Shown one piece after another: positions 52,864-61,923 of a stretch of DNA of 64,000 nucleotides; position 1 is the first letter of the stretch, and each line of letters begins with the position of its first letter. Source of the DNA: an uncultured Lachnospiraceae bacterium (GTDB lineage Bacteria; Bacillota; Clostridia; Lachnospirales; Lachnospiraceae). The notes beneath the pieces were generated by a model, which searched no databases, was not told the origin of the DNA, and saw nothing but the letters and a program-made list of their open reading frames with translations. The position numbers and the translations under genes are program-made. The stretch lies in NCBI GenBank assembly GCA_947384285.1, contig CANDGI010000010.1, positions 1-64,000 on the forward strand, given 5' to 3'.

Positions 52864-53749
52864 AGTCGGCATTTTTCAAAAACTCTCCAGGCGTCATGCG
52901 GTATTTCTTCTTAAATGCCCGGTGAAAATAGGAGAGATTATGGAATCCCACAGACAGCGAGACCTCCAGAATGGAAGCGTTTCCGTCTTTCAGCAGTTCT
53001 ACGGCTTTTTCCAGCCGAAGGTTATTTAAAAATTCCATGCAGGTCATATTCATATGCTTCTTAAAAAAACGCATAAAATGGTATTCGCTGAAATAGCACA
53101 TTTTTGCAAGGTCAGATACAGCGATGGCATCCATATAGTGCAGTTCCATATAGTCCAGGACAGTTTTCAGCTTTTCGGAATGGATGGCGTTGGAGGCGTC
53201 AGAGGATGGTGCGGTTTCTTTGAACTGCAGAAGCAGAAAAACCAGTTGCAGCAGCAATGCCTTCAGCGCCAGCTCGTATCCTGGGATTCCCCCGTCATAT
53301 AGATTGCTGATTTGGCCGAAAATCTTCCGCAGGGAGAGATAGGCAGGATGTTCCGGTTTTATCACGCTGGGTAAAATCATTTCATGCTGTGCCAATGGCT
53401 GTAAATACCTGGTGGAACAGATATCTGTGGAGTTTCCGCCCAGGAAATTCATATGAAACACATACGTTTCGGACAGGAATTGGCTGTCTTTTGGGACAGA
53501 AGCAGCGTGCAGGGCCAGGGGCGGCACAAAGATTAAATCTTCCGGTTCCAGTCCGTATTCTGTCAATTCAATATGGTAGGTTCCCTGCCCTTTGAGAATC
53601 AAGGTGAATTCCGCTTCCTCGTGCCAGTGGGTGGTCAATACCGGGTACTGGGGAGAAAGGCAGGTAATATATTTCTGAATGGGAAAAAAGGATTCCCCAT
53701 GCTTGGCGTCCTCTTTTTGCTCTAAAATTAATGAGTTTAGTTTTTTCAT
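52856..53749 (-). CDS. AraC family regulator with cupin domain
   Basis: A 297-residue regulator. The N-terminal cupin (THWHEEAEFTLILKGQGTYHIE near 40-61) binds a ligand, probably a sugar. The C-terminal AraC domain has two helix-turn-helices (VSDLAKMCYFSEYHFMRFFKKH near 215-236, and ILEVSLSVGFHNLSYFHRAFKKKY near 263-286). The ATG at 53749 follows GGAGGG. It is divergent from the GH13 glucosidase gene, which it most likely controls. Confidence 0.92.
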   Translation of the reverse strand: MKKLNSLILEQKEDAKHGESFFPIQKYITCLSPQYPVLTTHWHEEAEFTLILKGQGTYHIELTEYGLEPEDLIFVPPLALHAASVPKDSQFLSETYVFHMNFLGGNSTDICSTRYLQPLAQHEMILPSVIKPEHPAYLSLRKIFGQISNLYDGGIPGYELALKALLLQLVFLLLQFKETAPSSDASNAIHSEKLKTVLDYMELHYMDAIAVSDLAKMCYFSEYHFMRFFKKHMNMTCMEFLNNLRLEKAVELLKDGNASILEVSLSVGFHNLSYFHRAFKKKYRMTPGEFLKNADYE

Positions 53750-53991
53750 AAGGAACCCTCCATCCTGCTTAGCCTGCCGTCCGGCGGGCCGTATGGCCAT
53801 CTTTCTTGCGGAAGCCGGAGGTTTTCACAAGAACCTTCCTAAAAGAGCAGGATTGTGTTATAACAGGCAAATATATTGCAAGAAAATCTAAAAATATAAC
53901 ATTATAATAGCAGTATCTTACAAAAAAAGATAGTGTTTTGAAAAAATAATTTTGTCATTTGAATAAAGATGCAGGCGAGGAGGAAACAGAG

Positions 53992-55731
53992 ATGAACAAG
54001 TGGTGGCATGACAAGGCAGCATATCAGATTTATCCCAAAAGCTTTTATGATGCCAATGGAGATGGAATCGGGGATTTGCAGGGAATTATTTCAAAGCTGG
54101 ATTATTTGGAGGAGCTGGGCATTGACATTATCTGGATTTCACCTATCTATAAATCCCCTTTTGTGGATCAGGGTTATGATATTTCAGATTATTATGAAAT
54201 TGCACCGGAGTTCGGCACAATGGAGGATTTTGAAGAACTGCTGGCACAAGCAAAAAAACGGGGCATATACATTGTAATGGATTTGGTCATCAACCACTGT
54301 TCCGACCAGCATGAATGGTTCCAAAAAGCCTTGGCAGATCCGGAAGGGGAATATGCAGATTACTTTTATTTCCGGGCAGGGAAGAATGGAAACCCGCCTA
54401 GCAATTACCGTTCCTATTTTGGAGGAAGCTGCTGGGAGCCGGTGCCGGGAACCGATCAATATTATTTCCATGCCTTTGCCAAGGAGCAGCCGGATTTGAA
54501 TTGGGAAAACCCGAAAATGCGGCAGGAGATTTACGATATGATTAACTGGTGGCTGGAAAAGGGTCTGGCCGGATTTCGGATTGACGCCATTATCAATATT
54601 AAAAAAGATATCAATTTCCCAGATCTTGAGCCGGATGGGCCAGACGGCCTTGTAAGCTATTTTCGGGTAGTGGAGCAGACCCGCGGGGTGGGGCAGCTGC
54701 TTAAGGATTTGAAAAACAATACCTTTGCAAAGTATGATGCCTTTACCGTCGGGGAAGTGTTCAATATGCATGAAGAAGAGCTGCCGGAATTTATCGGGGA
54801 AGATGGGCATTTTTCCACAATTTTTGATTTCAGCGCCCATTGTCTCAGCGAAGGGGAGCATGGCTGGTATGATGCGCCGGACATTGATTTTAAGGAATGG
54901 AGGGAAGCCATTGTAAATTCCCAGCTGGAGGTGCAGAAGGTGGGATTTAAGGCAAATATCATTGAAAACCATGATGAGCCAAGGGGTGTTTCCAGATTCC
55001 TGCCGGAATATGCAAGAAATGAAGCCGGGACAAAAATGCTTGGAACTATCAGCCTTCTGCTTCGTGGGATTCCCTTCCTTTACCAGGGGCAGGAAATCGG
55101 GATGCAGAACTGCGTGTGGGACAGCAGCGAGGAATGGGATGATATCAGCACGAAAGATCAGTACCAGGTGGCAAAAGCCGCTGGATTATCGGAAAAAGAA
55201 GCCTTGGATAAATGCGCAAGGTTAAGCCGGGATAACGCCAGAACCCCTATGCAGTGGAGTGGAGAGAGGTGCGCAGGATTTACCCAAGGAACCCCATGGC
55301 TTAAGGTAAATCCCAATTATTCCAAGATAAACGTAGAGAAACAGCAGCAGGAAGAGGATTCTGTGCTCCATTATTATAAGAAATTAATCGCATTGCGCAA
55401 ATCAGAGGAATTCAAGGAGGTATTTACCTATGGGAGATTTGCTCCCGCGTATGAGGAGCAGGAAAATATCATGGCGTTTTACCGATACCTGGACAAAGAA
55501 GAGACTGCCAGCGAGGAAAGCGTTGGAGTTTTCCACAAACGCCAGGAGAATCAGGAGCCGGCAAGTTCCAGAAAACGTGTTCTCGTTGCGGCGAATTTCG
55601 GAAAAGATGCGGCAGAGCTGCCTTTGAAATGCAAAGTGAAAAAAGTTCTTCTTTCCAACCTGCCAGAAAACCAGGCAGGAGAAACACTGGTTCTTGCAGG
55701 ATGCGGCACTATGGTGTTGGAATGTGAATAA
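53992..55731 (+). CDS. GH13 alpha-glucosidase (oligo-1,6-glucosidase-like)
   Basis: A 579-residue cytosolic glycoside hydrolase. The start WWHDKAAYQIYPKSFYDANG and IIWISPIYKSP mark the GH13 oligo-1,6-glucosidase group. Region I is DLVINHCSD near 99; the nucleophile Asp is in GFRIDAI near 200; the acid/base Glu in TVGEVF near 256; the third acid in ENHDEPR near 327. It lacks a signal peptide, so it acts on imported isomaltose-type or short alpha-glucans. An extra loop near 520 is rich in Glu. ATG at 53992 follows GAGGAGG. Confidence 0.92.
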   Translation: MNKWWHDKAAYQIYPKSFYDANGDGIGDLQGIISKLDYLEELGIDIIWISPIYKSPFVDQGYDISDYYEIAPEFGTMEDFEELLAQAKKRGIYIVMDLVINHCSDQHEWFQKALADPEGEYADYFYFRAGKNGNPPSNYRSYFGGSCWEPVPGTDQYYFHAFAKEQPDLNWENPKMRQEIYDMINWWLEKGLAGFRIDAIINIKKDINFPDLEPDGPDGLVSYFRVVEQTRGVGQLLKDLKNNTFAKYDAFTVGEVFNMHEEELPEFIGEDGHFSTIFDFSAHCLSEGEHGWYDAPDIDFKEWREAIVNSQLEVQKVGFKANIIENHDEPRGVSRFLPEYARNEAGTKMLGTISLLLRGIPFLYQGQEIGMQNCVWDSSEEWDDISTKDQYQVAKAAGLSEKEALDKCARLSRDNARTPMQWSGERCAGFTQGTPWLKVNPNYSKINVEKQQQEEDSVLHYYKKLIALRKSEEFKEVFTYGRFAPAYEEQENIMAFYRYLDKEETASEESVGVFHKRQENQEPASSRKRVLVAANFGKDAAELPLKCKVKKVLLSNLPENQAGETLVLAGCGTMVLECE

Positions 55732-55903
55732 CTGTTCTCTAATGCTGCAACAAACAATCAATATTTTGATACACAGGAAAGGGCGTCTGCCGTTCCGCCC
55801 GTGTCTGCATATTGTTAGTTTGCCAAAACATTGCCCCAGCTTGCATGCCAAAAAGCCATTCAGCCTTGACCTCTGTGTCCCCATATTAAAAATTCGCGCT
55901 AAC

Positions 55904-55932
55904 TTTACACTGCCGATTCTTTTTGCTATAAT
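55904..55932 (+). promoter_or_regulatory. SigA-type promoter for the small ORF and DJ-1 gene
   Basis: TTTACA at 55904-55909 and a perfect TATAAT at 55927-55932 are spaced by 17 bp. The first start codon downstream is at 55984. The 170 bp between the glucosidase gene and this promoter show nothing else. Confidence 0.8.
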
Positions 55933-55983
55933 GCAGATGATAAGGAATCAATACATGTTGACAGATATTGCAGAAGGCAGGTG

Positions 55984-56160
55984 ATGATATGCCGGCCGGC
56001 GAGAAGGAATACAACGGCCGCCTTTTGGATCAGCGATCAGCCTGAATGGATGGAACGGCTGGAAACTGCCATGGAAAACAATGACATTAAAACAGTGAAA
56101 AAGCAGCTTGCTATTGAAAAAAGTTCGTTGAGCGTAAACTATACCAAAAGCCCCCGTTGA
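55984..56160 (+). CDS. Small protein of unknown function (58 residues)
   Basis: An ATG at 55984, with AAGGCAGG just upstream, opens a 58-codon frame ending at 56160. The protein has a basic start (MMICRPARRNTT) and an amphipathic body (AAFWISDQPEWMERLETAME, then NDIKTVKKQLAIEKSS). It starts about 45 bases after a strong promoter and ends 38 bases before the DJ-1 gene, so it would be co-transcribed with it. No family is recognised. Confidence 0.5.
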   Translation: MICRPARRNTTAAFWISDQPEWMERLETAMENNDIKTVKKQLAIEKSSLSVNYTKSPR

Positions 56161-56197
56161 CCAGTGGGCAATCATAAGAAAGAAAGGACGACTGATT

Positions 56198-56758
56198 ATG
56201 AAAAAGATAGGCGTATTTTTAGCGGAAGGATTCGAAGAAATTGAAGGGCTGACAGTGGTGGATATCCTGCGCCGGGCGGGTCTTTCGGTTGTAACCATTT
56301 CCATTATGGGGCAGAAGGAAGTCCATGGCTCCCATCAGATTGGCGTTTTGGCAGATGCATTATTCGAAGAGGTGGATTTTACAGAATATGACGGAGTGGT
56401 ATTGCCAGGCGGGATGCCGGGCACCAAGAACCTGGGCAGCCATACGGGCGTCAATGAAATCATCAAAGCTTTTGCAGAGGAAGGGAAGCTGGCAGCGGCT
56501 ATCTGTGCAGCTCCAAGCGTCCTTGGGCAGGCGGGAATCCTAAAAGGGAAGAAGGCGGCCTGCTATCCAGGCTTTGAGGATAAACTGGATGGAGCCGAAG
56601 TAATCTATGAGGAAGTAGCAGAAGCAGGGAATGTGATTACCAGCCGCGGCATGGGAACAGCCATTCCTTTTGCGCTGAGGCTGGCGGCATATTTTACAAC
56701 CGAAGAAAAGGCAAAAGAGCTGGCAGAAGCAATTATTTATAAAGCAGCTGGAAAGTGA
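56198..56758 (+). CDS. DJ-1/PfpI family protein (YajL-like)
   Basis: A 186-residue flavodoxin-like protein. The nucleophilic Cys is in AAICAAPSVLG near residue 105, the conserved Glu in FLAEGFEEIEG near 15 and VLPGGMPGTKNL near 70. Members act as chaperones, glyoxalases or deglycases; the exact activity cannot be told here. Its 3' end overlaps the first unit of a 37-bp tandem repeat. Confidence 0.9.
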   Translation: MKKIGVFLAEGFEEIEGLTVVDILRRAGLSVVTISIMGQKEVHGSHQIGVLADALFEEVDFTEYDGVVLPGGMPGTKNLGSHTGVNEIIKAFAEEGKLAAAICAAPSVLGQAGILKGKKAACYPGFEDKLDGAEVIYEEVAEAGNVITSRGMGTAIPFALRLAAYFTTEEKAKELAEAIIYKAAGK

Positions 56759-56847
56759 TAAGGAAAACTGCATTTATAAAACAGCTGGAAAACGATAGGG
56801 AAAACTGCACTTATAAAGCAGCTGGAAAGTGATATAGAAAGCTGCTA
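56737..56847 (+). repeat. 37-bp tandem repeat at the 3' end of the DJ-1 gene, three units
   Basis: Units start at 56737, 56774 and 56811. The first contains the last codons and stop of the DJ-1 gene, so the repeat seems to be a tandem duplication of a gene end. Units differ at a few positions. Confidence 0.85.
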
Positions 56848-56854
56848 TGATTAA

Positions 56855-56890
56855 GGGACTGTCCACATGCTTGGACAGTTCCTGATTTTA
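56855..56890 (+). terminator. Terminator after the DJ-1 gene
   Basis: GGGACTGTCC (56855-56864) pairs with GGACAGTTCC (56873-56882) with one G-U, followed by TGATTTTA. Confidence 0.7.
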
Positions 56891-56991
56891 CAAAACCCAG
56901 CGCAGCAAAGAATAAATCAGGAAATTTTTGGCAATACTCTTCTTAGAAACTGTAGGAAAATAACGATTCAGGGGTAAGGAGAGTATTGATC

Positions 56992-57609
56992 ATGAAAAAA
57001 ATGTTACAGGCAGGTGCAGTATTGATCGCTGCAGTGCTGCTTCTATATGGATACCGTCAATATAACAGCAGTAATATGGCAGAGGAGATTGCAGGAAAAA
57101 TCATCCGGTTCCATGTGAGGGCAAACAGTGATACAGAGTTGGACCAGGAATTGAAGTTAAAAGTGCGGGACGCCATAGGAGCTTGCATGCAGCCCGTACT
57201 TTCAGGGGTTTCCGGCATCCAGGAGAGCCGCCAGGCCATCTATGAAAATTTGAGCCGGATTGAACGGGAGGCAGAGTGGGTGATAAAATCCGAAGGGTTT
57301 GATTATCCAGTAAAAGCAGAACTGGCCAGGGTGGATTTTCCAGAAAAGACCTACGGGAATTATACTTTCCCGGCAGGAAAATACGAAGCCTTAGAGGTTG
57401 TAATCGGAGAAGGGAAAGGCCATAATTGGTGGTGCGTCATGTACCCGAACCTCTGTTTTTTTAACAGCGTTTACGAAGTGGTGGACGAGGAAGCAGAAAA
57501 GTCCCTGGAGCGGGCGCTCACACAGGAAGAATATAAGAGTTTGATGGAAAATAAAAATTATGAAGTGAAGTTTGCGCTGGTGGATTGGATAAAGGAAAAA
57601 ATCCACTGA
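56992..57609 (+). CDS. spoIIR: Stage II sporulation protein R
   Basis: A 205-residue secreted signalling protein made in the forespore that triggers pro-SigE processing in the mother cell. A signal or anchor helix (AGAVLIAAVLLLYGY, residues 6-20) is followed by FHVRANSDTELDQELKLKVRDAI near 36-58 and GNYTFPAGKYEALEVVIGEGKGHNWWCVMYP near 118-148, the family hallmarks. ATG at 56992 follows AAGGAGAG. A SigF-like promoter is possible near 56930-56960 but the match is weak. Confidence 0.93.
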   Translation: MKKMLQAGAVLIAAVLLLYGYRQYNSSNMAEEIAGKIIRFHVRANSDTELDQELKLKVRDAIGACMQPVLSGVSGIQESRQAIYENLSRIEREAEWVIKSEGFDYPVKAELARVDFPEKTYGNYTFPAGKYEALEVVIGEGKGHNWWCVMYPNLCFFNSVYEVVDEEAEKSLERALTQEEYKSLMENKNYEVKFALVDWIKEKIH

Positions 57610-57706
57610 GATGCAAAAATTTTGAAAATTTCCGGCGGCTCTTGCATTTTTACTATAAAACGGGTAATATACATGTGTATGACCTGATTTTATGGAGATA
57701 ACAAAG

Positions 57707-58540
57707 ATGAGAGAATCCGTGGAAGAGAAAAAGTATGCCCCGGTAGGAGTTTTTGATTCCGGGGTGGGAGGGCTGACGGTAGCCAGGGAGATTATGCGTC
57801 AGCTTCCAGAGGAAAACATTATTTATTTCGGAGATACTGCCCGTGTTCCCTATGGCAGCAAGTCAAAGGAAACTGTAATCCGTTATTCCAGGCAGATTAT
57901 TCATTTTCTGGAATCCATGGGAGTGAAGGCGATTGTAGTTGCCTGTAATACGGCGAGCGCTTTTGCATTGGAAGAGATAAGGCCGGAAATGAAAATGCCC
58001 ATTATCGGCGTGGTGAAGCCAGGCGCCAAGGTGGCTGCAGAAGCTACCAGGAATGGCAGAATCGGCGTGATTGGAACGGAAGGGACAGTAGGAAGCCAGA
58101 TTTATACTGAGATGATACATAGGCATAACCCAAATGCAATTGTTGTGGGGAAAGCCTGTCCGCTGTTCGTGCCTTTGGTGGAGGAGGGATGGCTGAAAGA
58201 TTCTGTTACCATAGAGGTGGCGAAACGGTATCTTGCATCTTTCCAGGAATCAGATATAGACACCCTGATTCTGGGATGTACCCATTATCCCCTGCTGAGG
58301 TCTACGATACGGGATATTATGGGGGGCAGGGTGAATCTGGTGAATCCGGCATATGAAACAGCCCAGGGATTGCGAAGGCTGTTAAAGCAGCATCAGATTG
58401 CCAATGATGGAAAGGAAGCACTGTCCTCGCTGAAATATCAGTTTTACGTCAGCGATGCAGCGGAAAAGTTTAAAAACTTTGCCAATTCCATATTGCCTTG
58501 TGAGATCAAAGAAGCACAATTAATACATATTGAGGAGTAA
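57707..58540 (+). CDS. murI: Glutamate racemase
   Basis: A 277-residue cofactor-independent racemase making D-glutamate for peptidoglycan. The two catalytic Cys are in VVACNTASAFA near residue 70 and LGCTHYPLL near 184; GVFDSGVGGLTVAREI is near the start. ATG at 57707 has GGAG at a suitable distance; an in-frame ATG at 57692 is the alternative. It is 3 bp from the DUF1934 gene and heads an operon that ends with galU. Confidence 0.95.
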   Translation: MRESVEEKKYAPVGVFDSGVGGLTVAREIMRQLPEENIIYFGDTARVPYGSKSKETVIRYSRQIIHFLESMGVKAIVVACNTASAFALEEIRPEMKMPIIGVVKPGAKVAAEATRNGRIGVIGTEGTVGSQIYTEMIHRHNPNAIVVGKACPLFVPLVEEGWLKDSVTIEVAKRYLASFQESDIDTLILGCTHYPLLRSTIRDIMGGRVNLVNPAYETAQGLRRLLKQHQIANDGKEALSSLKYQFYVSDAAEKFKNFANSILPCEIKEAQLIHIEE

Positions 58541-58543
58541 CCT

Positions 58544-58996
58544 ATGACAAAAGATGTACTGTTATCAATCAGCGGCCTGCAGTTTGCAGCCAGGGACGAA
58601 GAAGATGTGGAACCCATCGAAGTGATTACGGCCGGCGACTATTATAAGAAAAATGGAAAGCATTATATTCTGTATGATGAGGTTATGGAAGGGTTTGACG
58701 GCAATACGAAAAATGTGATTAAGCTTACCGAGGATTCCCTGGATATCACCAAGAAAGGCATTTCCAATGTCCATATGATTTTCGAGAAAAACAGGAAAAA
58801 CGTCTCCTACTACAATACGCCTTTTGGAAGCCTTTTAATCGGCATTGATGCAAAAAGCGTAGATATTGCAGAGACAGAGGATACCATTGATGTAAAGGTG
58901 AAATACAATCTGGAAGTAAATTATGAGCATTTGGCAGATTGTTCCATCACCATGAATATCAAATCAAAAGAATCGGGAAATTTCACCCTTTCCTGA
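58544..58996 (+). CDS. DUF1934 calycin-like beta-barrel protein
   Basis: A 150-residue protein matching the general look of the DUF1934/YwiB family: beta-rich, with HYILYDEVMEGFDGNTKNVIKL near 45-66, TPFGSLLIGI near 92 and YNLEVNYEHLADCSITMNIK near 121-140. Function unknown; family members are small soluble barrels. It lies between murI and galU with tight spacing, suggesting an envelope-related operon. Confidence 0.85.
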   Translation: MTKDVLLSISGLQFAARDEEDVEPIEVITAGDYYKKNGKHYILYDEVMEGFDGNTKNVIKLTEDSLDITKKGISNVHMIFEKNRKNVSYYNTPFGSLLIGIDAKSVDIAETEDTIDVKVKYNLEVNYEHLADCSITMNIKSKESGNFTLS

Positions 58997-59011
58997 TTAT
59001 AAGGAGAAATT

Positions 59012-59902
59012 ATGAAAGTAAGAAAAGCGATTATTCCGGCAGCAGGATTGGGAACCAGGTTTTTGCCTGCCACAAAAGCGCAGCCAAAGGAAATGCTTCC
59101 CATTGTGGACAAACCTACAATTCAGTATATTATTGAGGAAGCGGTGGAAGCTGGCATCCAGGATATCATTATTGTGACTGGCCGCAATAAACGTTCCATT
59201 GAGGATCACTTTGACCGCTCCATTGAGCTTGAACTGGAGTTGGAAAAAGGAAAAAAGCAGGAAATGCTGGATATGGTAAAGGAAATTTCAGAGAAGGCCA
59301 ATATCCATTATATCCGCCAGAAGGAACCCAGGGGACTGGGCCATGCCATATTGGCTGCCCGGCATTTCATTGGGGAGGAACCTTTTGCAGTGCTTTTAGG
59401 GGATGATGTGGTTGTGGCGAAAAAGCCTTGCCTGGGACAGATGCTTGATGTATTCCGGGAATACCAGACCTCCATTCTGGGTGTGCAGACCGTTGCCCAT
59501 GAGGTGGTGGATAAATATGGAATCATTGCTGGAAAGCAGGTGGACGACCGGATTTACAAGGTGAAGGATATGGTGGAAAAGCCTTCTTTAGAGGAAGCTC
59601 CTTCCAATATTGCAGTATTGGGGCGGTATATTATCACACCTGAGATTTTCAAGTTTTTAGAGACCCAGGACGCAGGCCGGGGCGGAGAAATCCAGCTTAC
59701 CGATGCCCTAAAGCGGCTGGCAAAAGAGCAGGCCATGTATGCTTATGATTTTAAGGGGCACCGGTATGATGTGGGAACCAAGACGGGATTCATTCAGGCT
59801 AATATTGAATTTGCCTTGCGGAGGGAAGAATTGAAGGATGAGATGAAGGATTATCTGCAGAGGCTCCATGAGAATATGGAAGAAATGCTTCAATATGACT
59901 AA
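59012..59902 (+). CDS. galU: UTP-glucose-1-phosphate uridylyltransferase
   Basis: A 296-residue nucleotidyltransferase producing UDP-glucose for glycans and glycolipids. IIPAAGLGTRFLPATKAQPKEMLPIVDKP at the start is the nucleotide-binding signature, with AVLLGDDVV near 127, VEKPSLEEAP near 189 and YDVGTKTGFIQAN near 251. Start at 59012 follows AAGGAG. Last gene of the murI operon; a terminator follows. Confidence 0.96.
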   Translation: MKVRKAIIPAAGLGTRFLPATKAQPKEMLPIVDKPTIQYIIEEAVEAGIQDIIIVTGRNKRSIEDHFDRSIELELELEKGKKQEMLDMVKEISEKANIHYIRQKEPRGLGHAILAARHFIGEEPFAVLLGDDVVVAKKPCLGQMLDVFREYQTSILGVQTVAHEVVDKYGIIAGKQVDDRIYKVKDMVEKPSLEEAPSNIAVLGRYIITPEIFKFLETQDAGRGGEIQLTDALKRLAKEQAMYAYDFKGHRYDVGTKTGFIQANIEFALRREELKDEMKDYLQRLHENMEEMLQYD

Positions 59903-59914
59903 ATATGATTTTAT

Positions 59915-59948
59915 AAAAAGGGACTGTCGGAAATGACGGTCCCTTTTT
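59915..59948. terminator. Terminator after galU
   Basis: AAAAAGGGACTGTC and GACGGTCCCTTTTT form a 14-bp stem with one G-U, with A and T runs that allow termination from either side. It lies 13 bp after the stop. Confidence 0.85.
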
Positions 59949-60048
59949 AAAATTAATGTACAGTTTGCTTGAGGCGCTTATAAACAATTTTTTGTGCAAA
60001 ATTCTGCAGTTTGCTTTTCTGGTTTATCCAGGTTAGGATAGAATGCAG

Positions 60049-60510
60049 CTATTTTTTAGCTTTTGTTTCTGCTTTTTCTTTCAGCCTGTCCAGGAATTTC
60101 TTTTTCTTTACAACGGGTTCAGTGGAACCCCTGAGACCCCTGACAGAGGTAATGTAAAGCCCGCTGACCACAGCCTTCACCTCTTTTTTTGTTGGGATTT
60201 TGTCAAAAATTTCACCTTCACAGATGAAGGTCATGATTTTCGGCCCGACCTTTGCCTTTACGATTGGCATTTTGGAGCCACGCAGCATTTTCGGGGTCTG
60301 GGCAATGACTGCCGCAGGAAGCCCGGAATCTTTTAATTTCATCTTCTTTTTATCGATGATCAGCATTGATATGGTCTGTGCAGCCGCAGCGATCTGCGCA
60401 TCCTGTTCTTCTTTTTTCTTTTGTGATTTTTTGCCTACTATGTAAAGTGCAATTGTCGCTGCAAGCAAAAGAACGGTAATTACAATTAATACGATTTGCC
60501 ATGTAGCCAT
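60049..60510 (-). CDS. Small membrane-anchored protein of unknown function
   Basis: A 153-residue protein with one N-terminal membrane helix (IVLIVITVLLLAATIALYIV, residues 6-25), a charged KKSQKKKEEQ stretch, a helical part and a compact domain (PKMLRGSKMPIVKAKVGPKIMTF near 73-95). The tail is Lys-rich and cytoplasmic if the helix is a signal anchor with N-out. I recall similar Clostridia proteins without function. Start at 60510 follows GGAGGG and its promoter is half of the palindrome at 60539-60590. Confidence 0.75.
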   Translation of the reverse strand: MATWQIVLIVITVLLLAATIALYIVGKKSQKKKEEQDAQIAAAAQTISMLIIDKKKMKLKDSGLPAAVIAQTPKMLRGSKMPIVKAKVGPKIMTFICEGEIFDKIPTKKEVKAVVSGLYITSVRGLRGSTEPVVKKKKFLDRLKEKAETKAKK

Positions 60511-60538
60511 GAGAACCCTCCCTTTTCTTCAAATTTTC

Positions 60539-60590
60539 CTTTGCTATTGTACCATTGATTGCGGCAAAAATCAATGGTACAATAGCAAAG
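60539..60590. promoter_or_regulatory. Palindromic bidirectional promoter
   Basis: Perfect 21-bp inverted arms (60539-60559 and 60570-60590) contain a complete promoter in each direction. Plus strand: TTGATT 60555-60560, 17-bp spacer, TACAAT 60578-60583, driving the CapA gene. Minus strand: TTGATT 60574-60569, 17-bp spacer, TACAAT 60551-60546, driving the small membrane protein. The two promoters overlap, so they should compete or be co-regulated. Confidence 0.85.
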
Positions 60591-60605
60591 AAGAGGAGGG
60601 ATGGG

Positions 60606-61769
60606 ATGAAAAAAAGCATTCAAAGAGCAATGGTTTCTATGCTTGTGCTGACGTTGGCGGGAGCAGGGCTTTGTTTCTGGCTTTACAAGGCAGAGGGTTA
60701 TGATAAAAAAGAGCAGTATTCCGGGAGTGGAAAGGAGAGCCAGAGGCCGGAAAAAGAGAGCAGCCAGGAGGTGGGTGTTGATCCGGTTTTAGACGGAGAT
60801 GCTGTCTTAGATGGCGGCAGGGATGATTTGCAGGGGGAAGTGCAGGAAGTATCCCTCATATTTGCAGGGGATATTTATCTGAGCAGTTATGTATTGGAAC
60901 AATATGACAGGGAAGGGATTGGAGGGGTATTATCAGAAAAACTGCTGTCCGAGATGCAGCAGGGCGGTATTGTCATGGCAAATGAGGAATTTCCCTTCTC
61001 TGCAGGCGGAGTACAGGCTCCAGACAAACAGTTTACATTCCGGGCTGACCCCTCTTATGTGAAAATATTCCAGGAGATGGGAGTGGATGTGGTAAGCCTT
61101 GCCAATAACCATGCCCTTGATTATGGGCCGGATGCGCTGGCGGATTCTTTTCAGGCATTGGACGGGGCAGGGATTGCTTATGTGGGAGCAGGGGCAGATA
61201 AAGCACGGGCGTCCGAACCTTTTTTTGCCCAGGCAGGACAGAAAACATTTGGATTTCTGGCAGCTTCCAGGGTAATTCCCGTGGCGGAGTGGAATATTGA
61301 AAACCAGCAGCCGGGGATGCTGTGCACCTATGACAGTGCAGCCCTCTGCGAAGCAATCCGGACAACCAAGCCTCAATGTGATTTTTTGACGGTGTATGTC
61401 CATTGGGGAATTGAGCGGGAGAATGTGCCCCAGGAGTACCAAAGGCAGCTTGCAAGGGAATACATAGATGCAGGGGCGGATTTGGTGGTTGGCGCCCATC
61501 CCCATGTGCTGCAGGGGATAGAGTATTATAATGGGAAGCCCATTGCCTACAGCCTTGGAAATTATATTTTTAATCAGGAGATTGGCGCTGCTGTGCTGCT
61601 GAAAGTGACAGTGACGCCGGAAAATGAATCGCGGCTGCAGCTGGTTCCTGTTTATGCCGTGGGTGCAAAAACACAGGAAATGGACGGGGAGCAGGCAGCA
61701 GAGCTGTACCGGTTTATGGAGGGGATTTCTTATGGGATTCATATTGGAACAGAAGGGCAGGTTGAATAG
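60606..61769 (+). CDS. CapA family protein (PGA capsule synthesis-like phosphoesterase)
   Basis: A 387-residue protein with an N-terminal anchor (MVSMLVLTLAGAGLCFWLY, residues 9-27), a Gly/Ser/Glu-rich linker, then a CapA metallophosphatase-like domain. LIFAGDIYLS near 81, MANEEFPF near 123, SLANNHALDYG near 160, VYVHWGIERE near 261 and GAHPHVLQGIEYYNGKPIAYSLGNYIF near 297-323 are the metal-site motifs. It probably acts outside the membrane on an envelope polymer. ATG at 60606 follows GAGGAGGG. Confidence 0.9.
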   Translation: MKKSIQRAMVSMLVLTLAGAGLCFWLYKAEGYDKKEQYSGSGKESQRPEKESSQEVGVDPVLDGDAVLDGGRDDLQGEVQEVSLIFAGDIYLSSYVLEQYDREGIGGVLSEKLLSEMQQGGIVMANEEFPFSAGGVQAPDKQFTFRADPSYVKIFQEMGVDVVSLANNHALDYGPDALADSFQALDGAGIAYVGAGADKARASEPFFAQAGQKTFGFLAASRVIPVAEWNIENQQPGMLCTYDSAALCEAIRTTKPQCDFLTVYVHWGIERENVPQEYQRQLAREYIDAGADLVVGAHPHVLQGIEYYNGKPIAYSLGNYIFNQEIGAAVLLKVTVTPENESRLQLVPVYAVGAKTQEMDGEQAAELYRFMEGISYGIHIGTEGQVE

Positions 61770-61923
61770 GAAGGAACAGAAGAAGCAGAAAATACTAGAA
61801 AAATGTTTGAAAAGAGAGGTTTGTTTATGTATAATAAGAACAGCTGCTTAAAATCTGGCTGTCCGCCAGAGGTTTAAGTCGATTATTATACAGGAAGGGA
61901 GCGGGGATTTCCCCACAGGAAAC

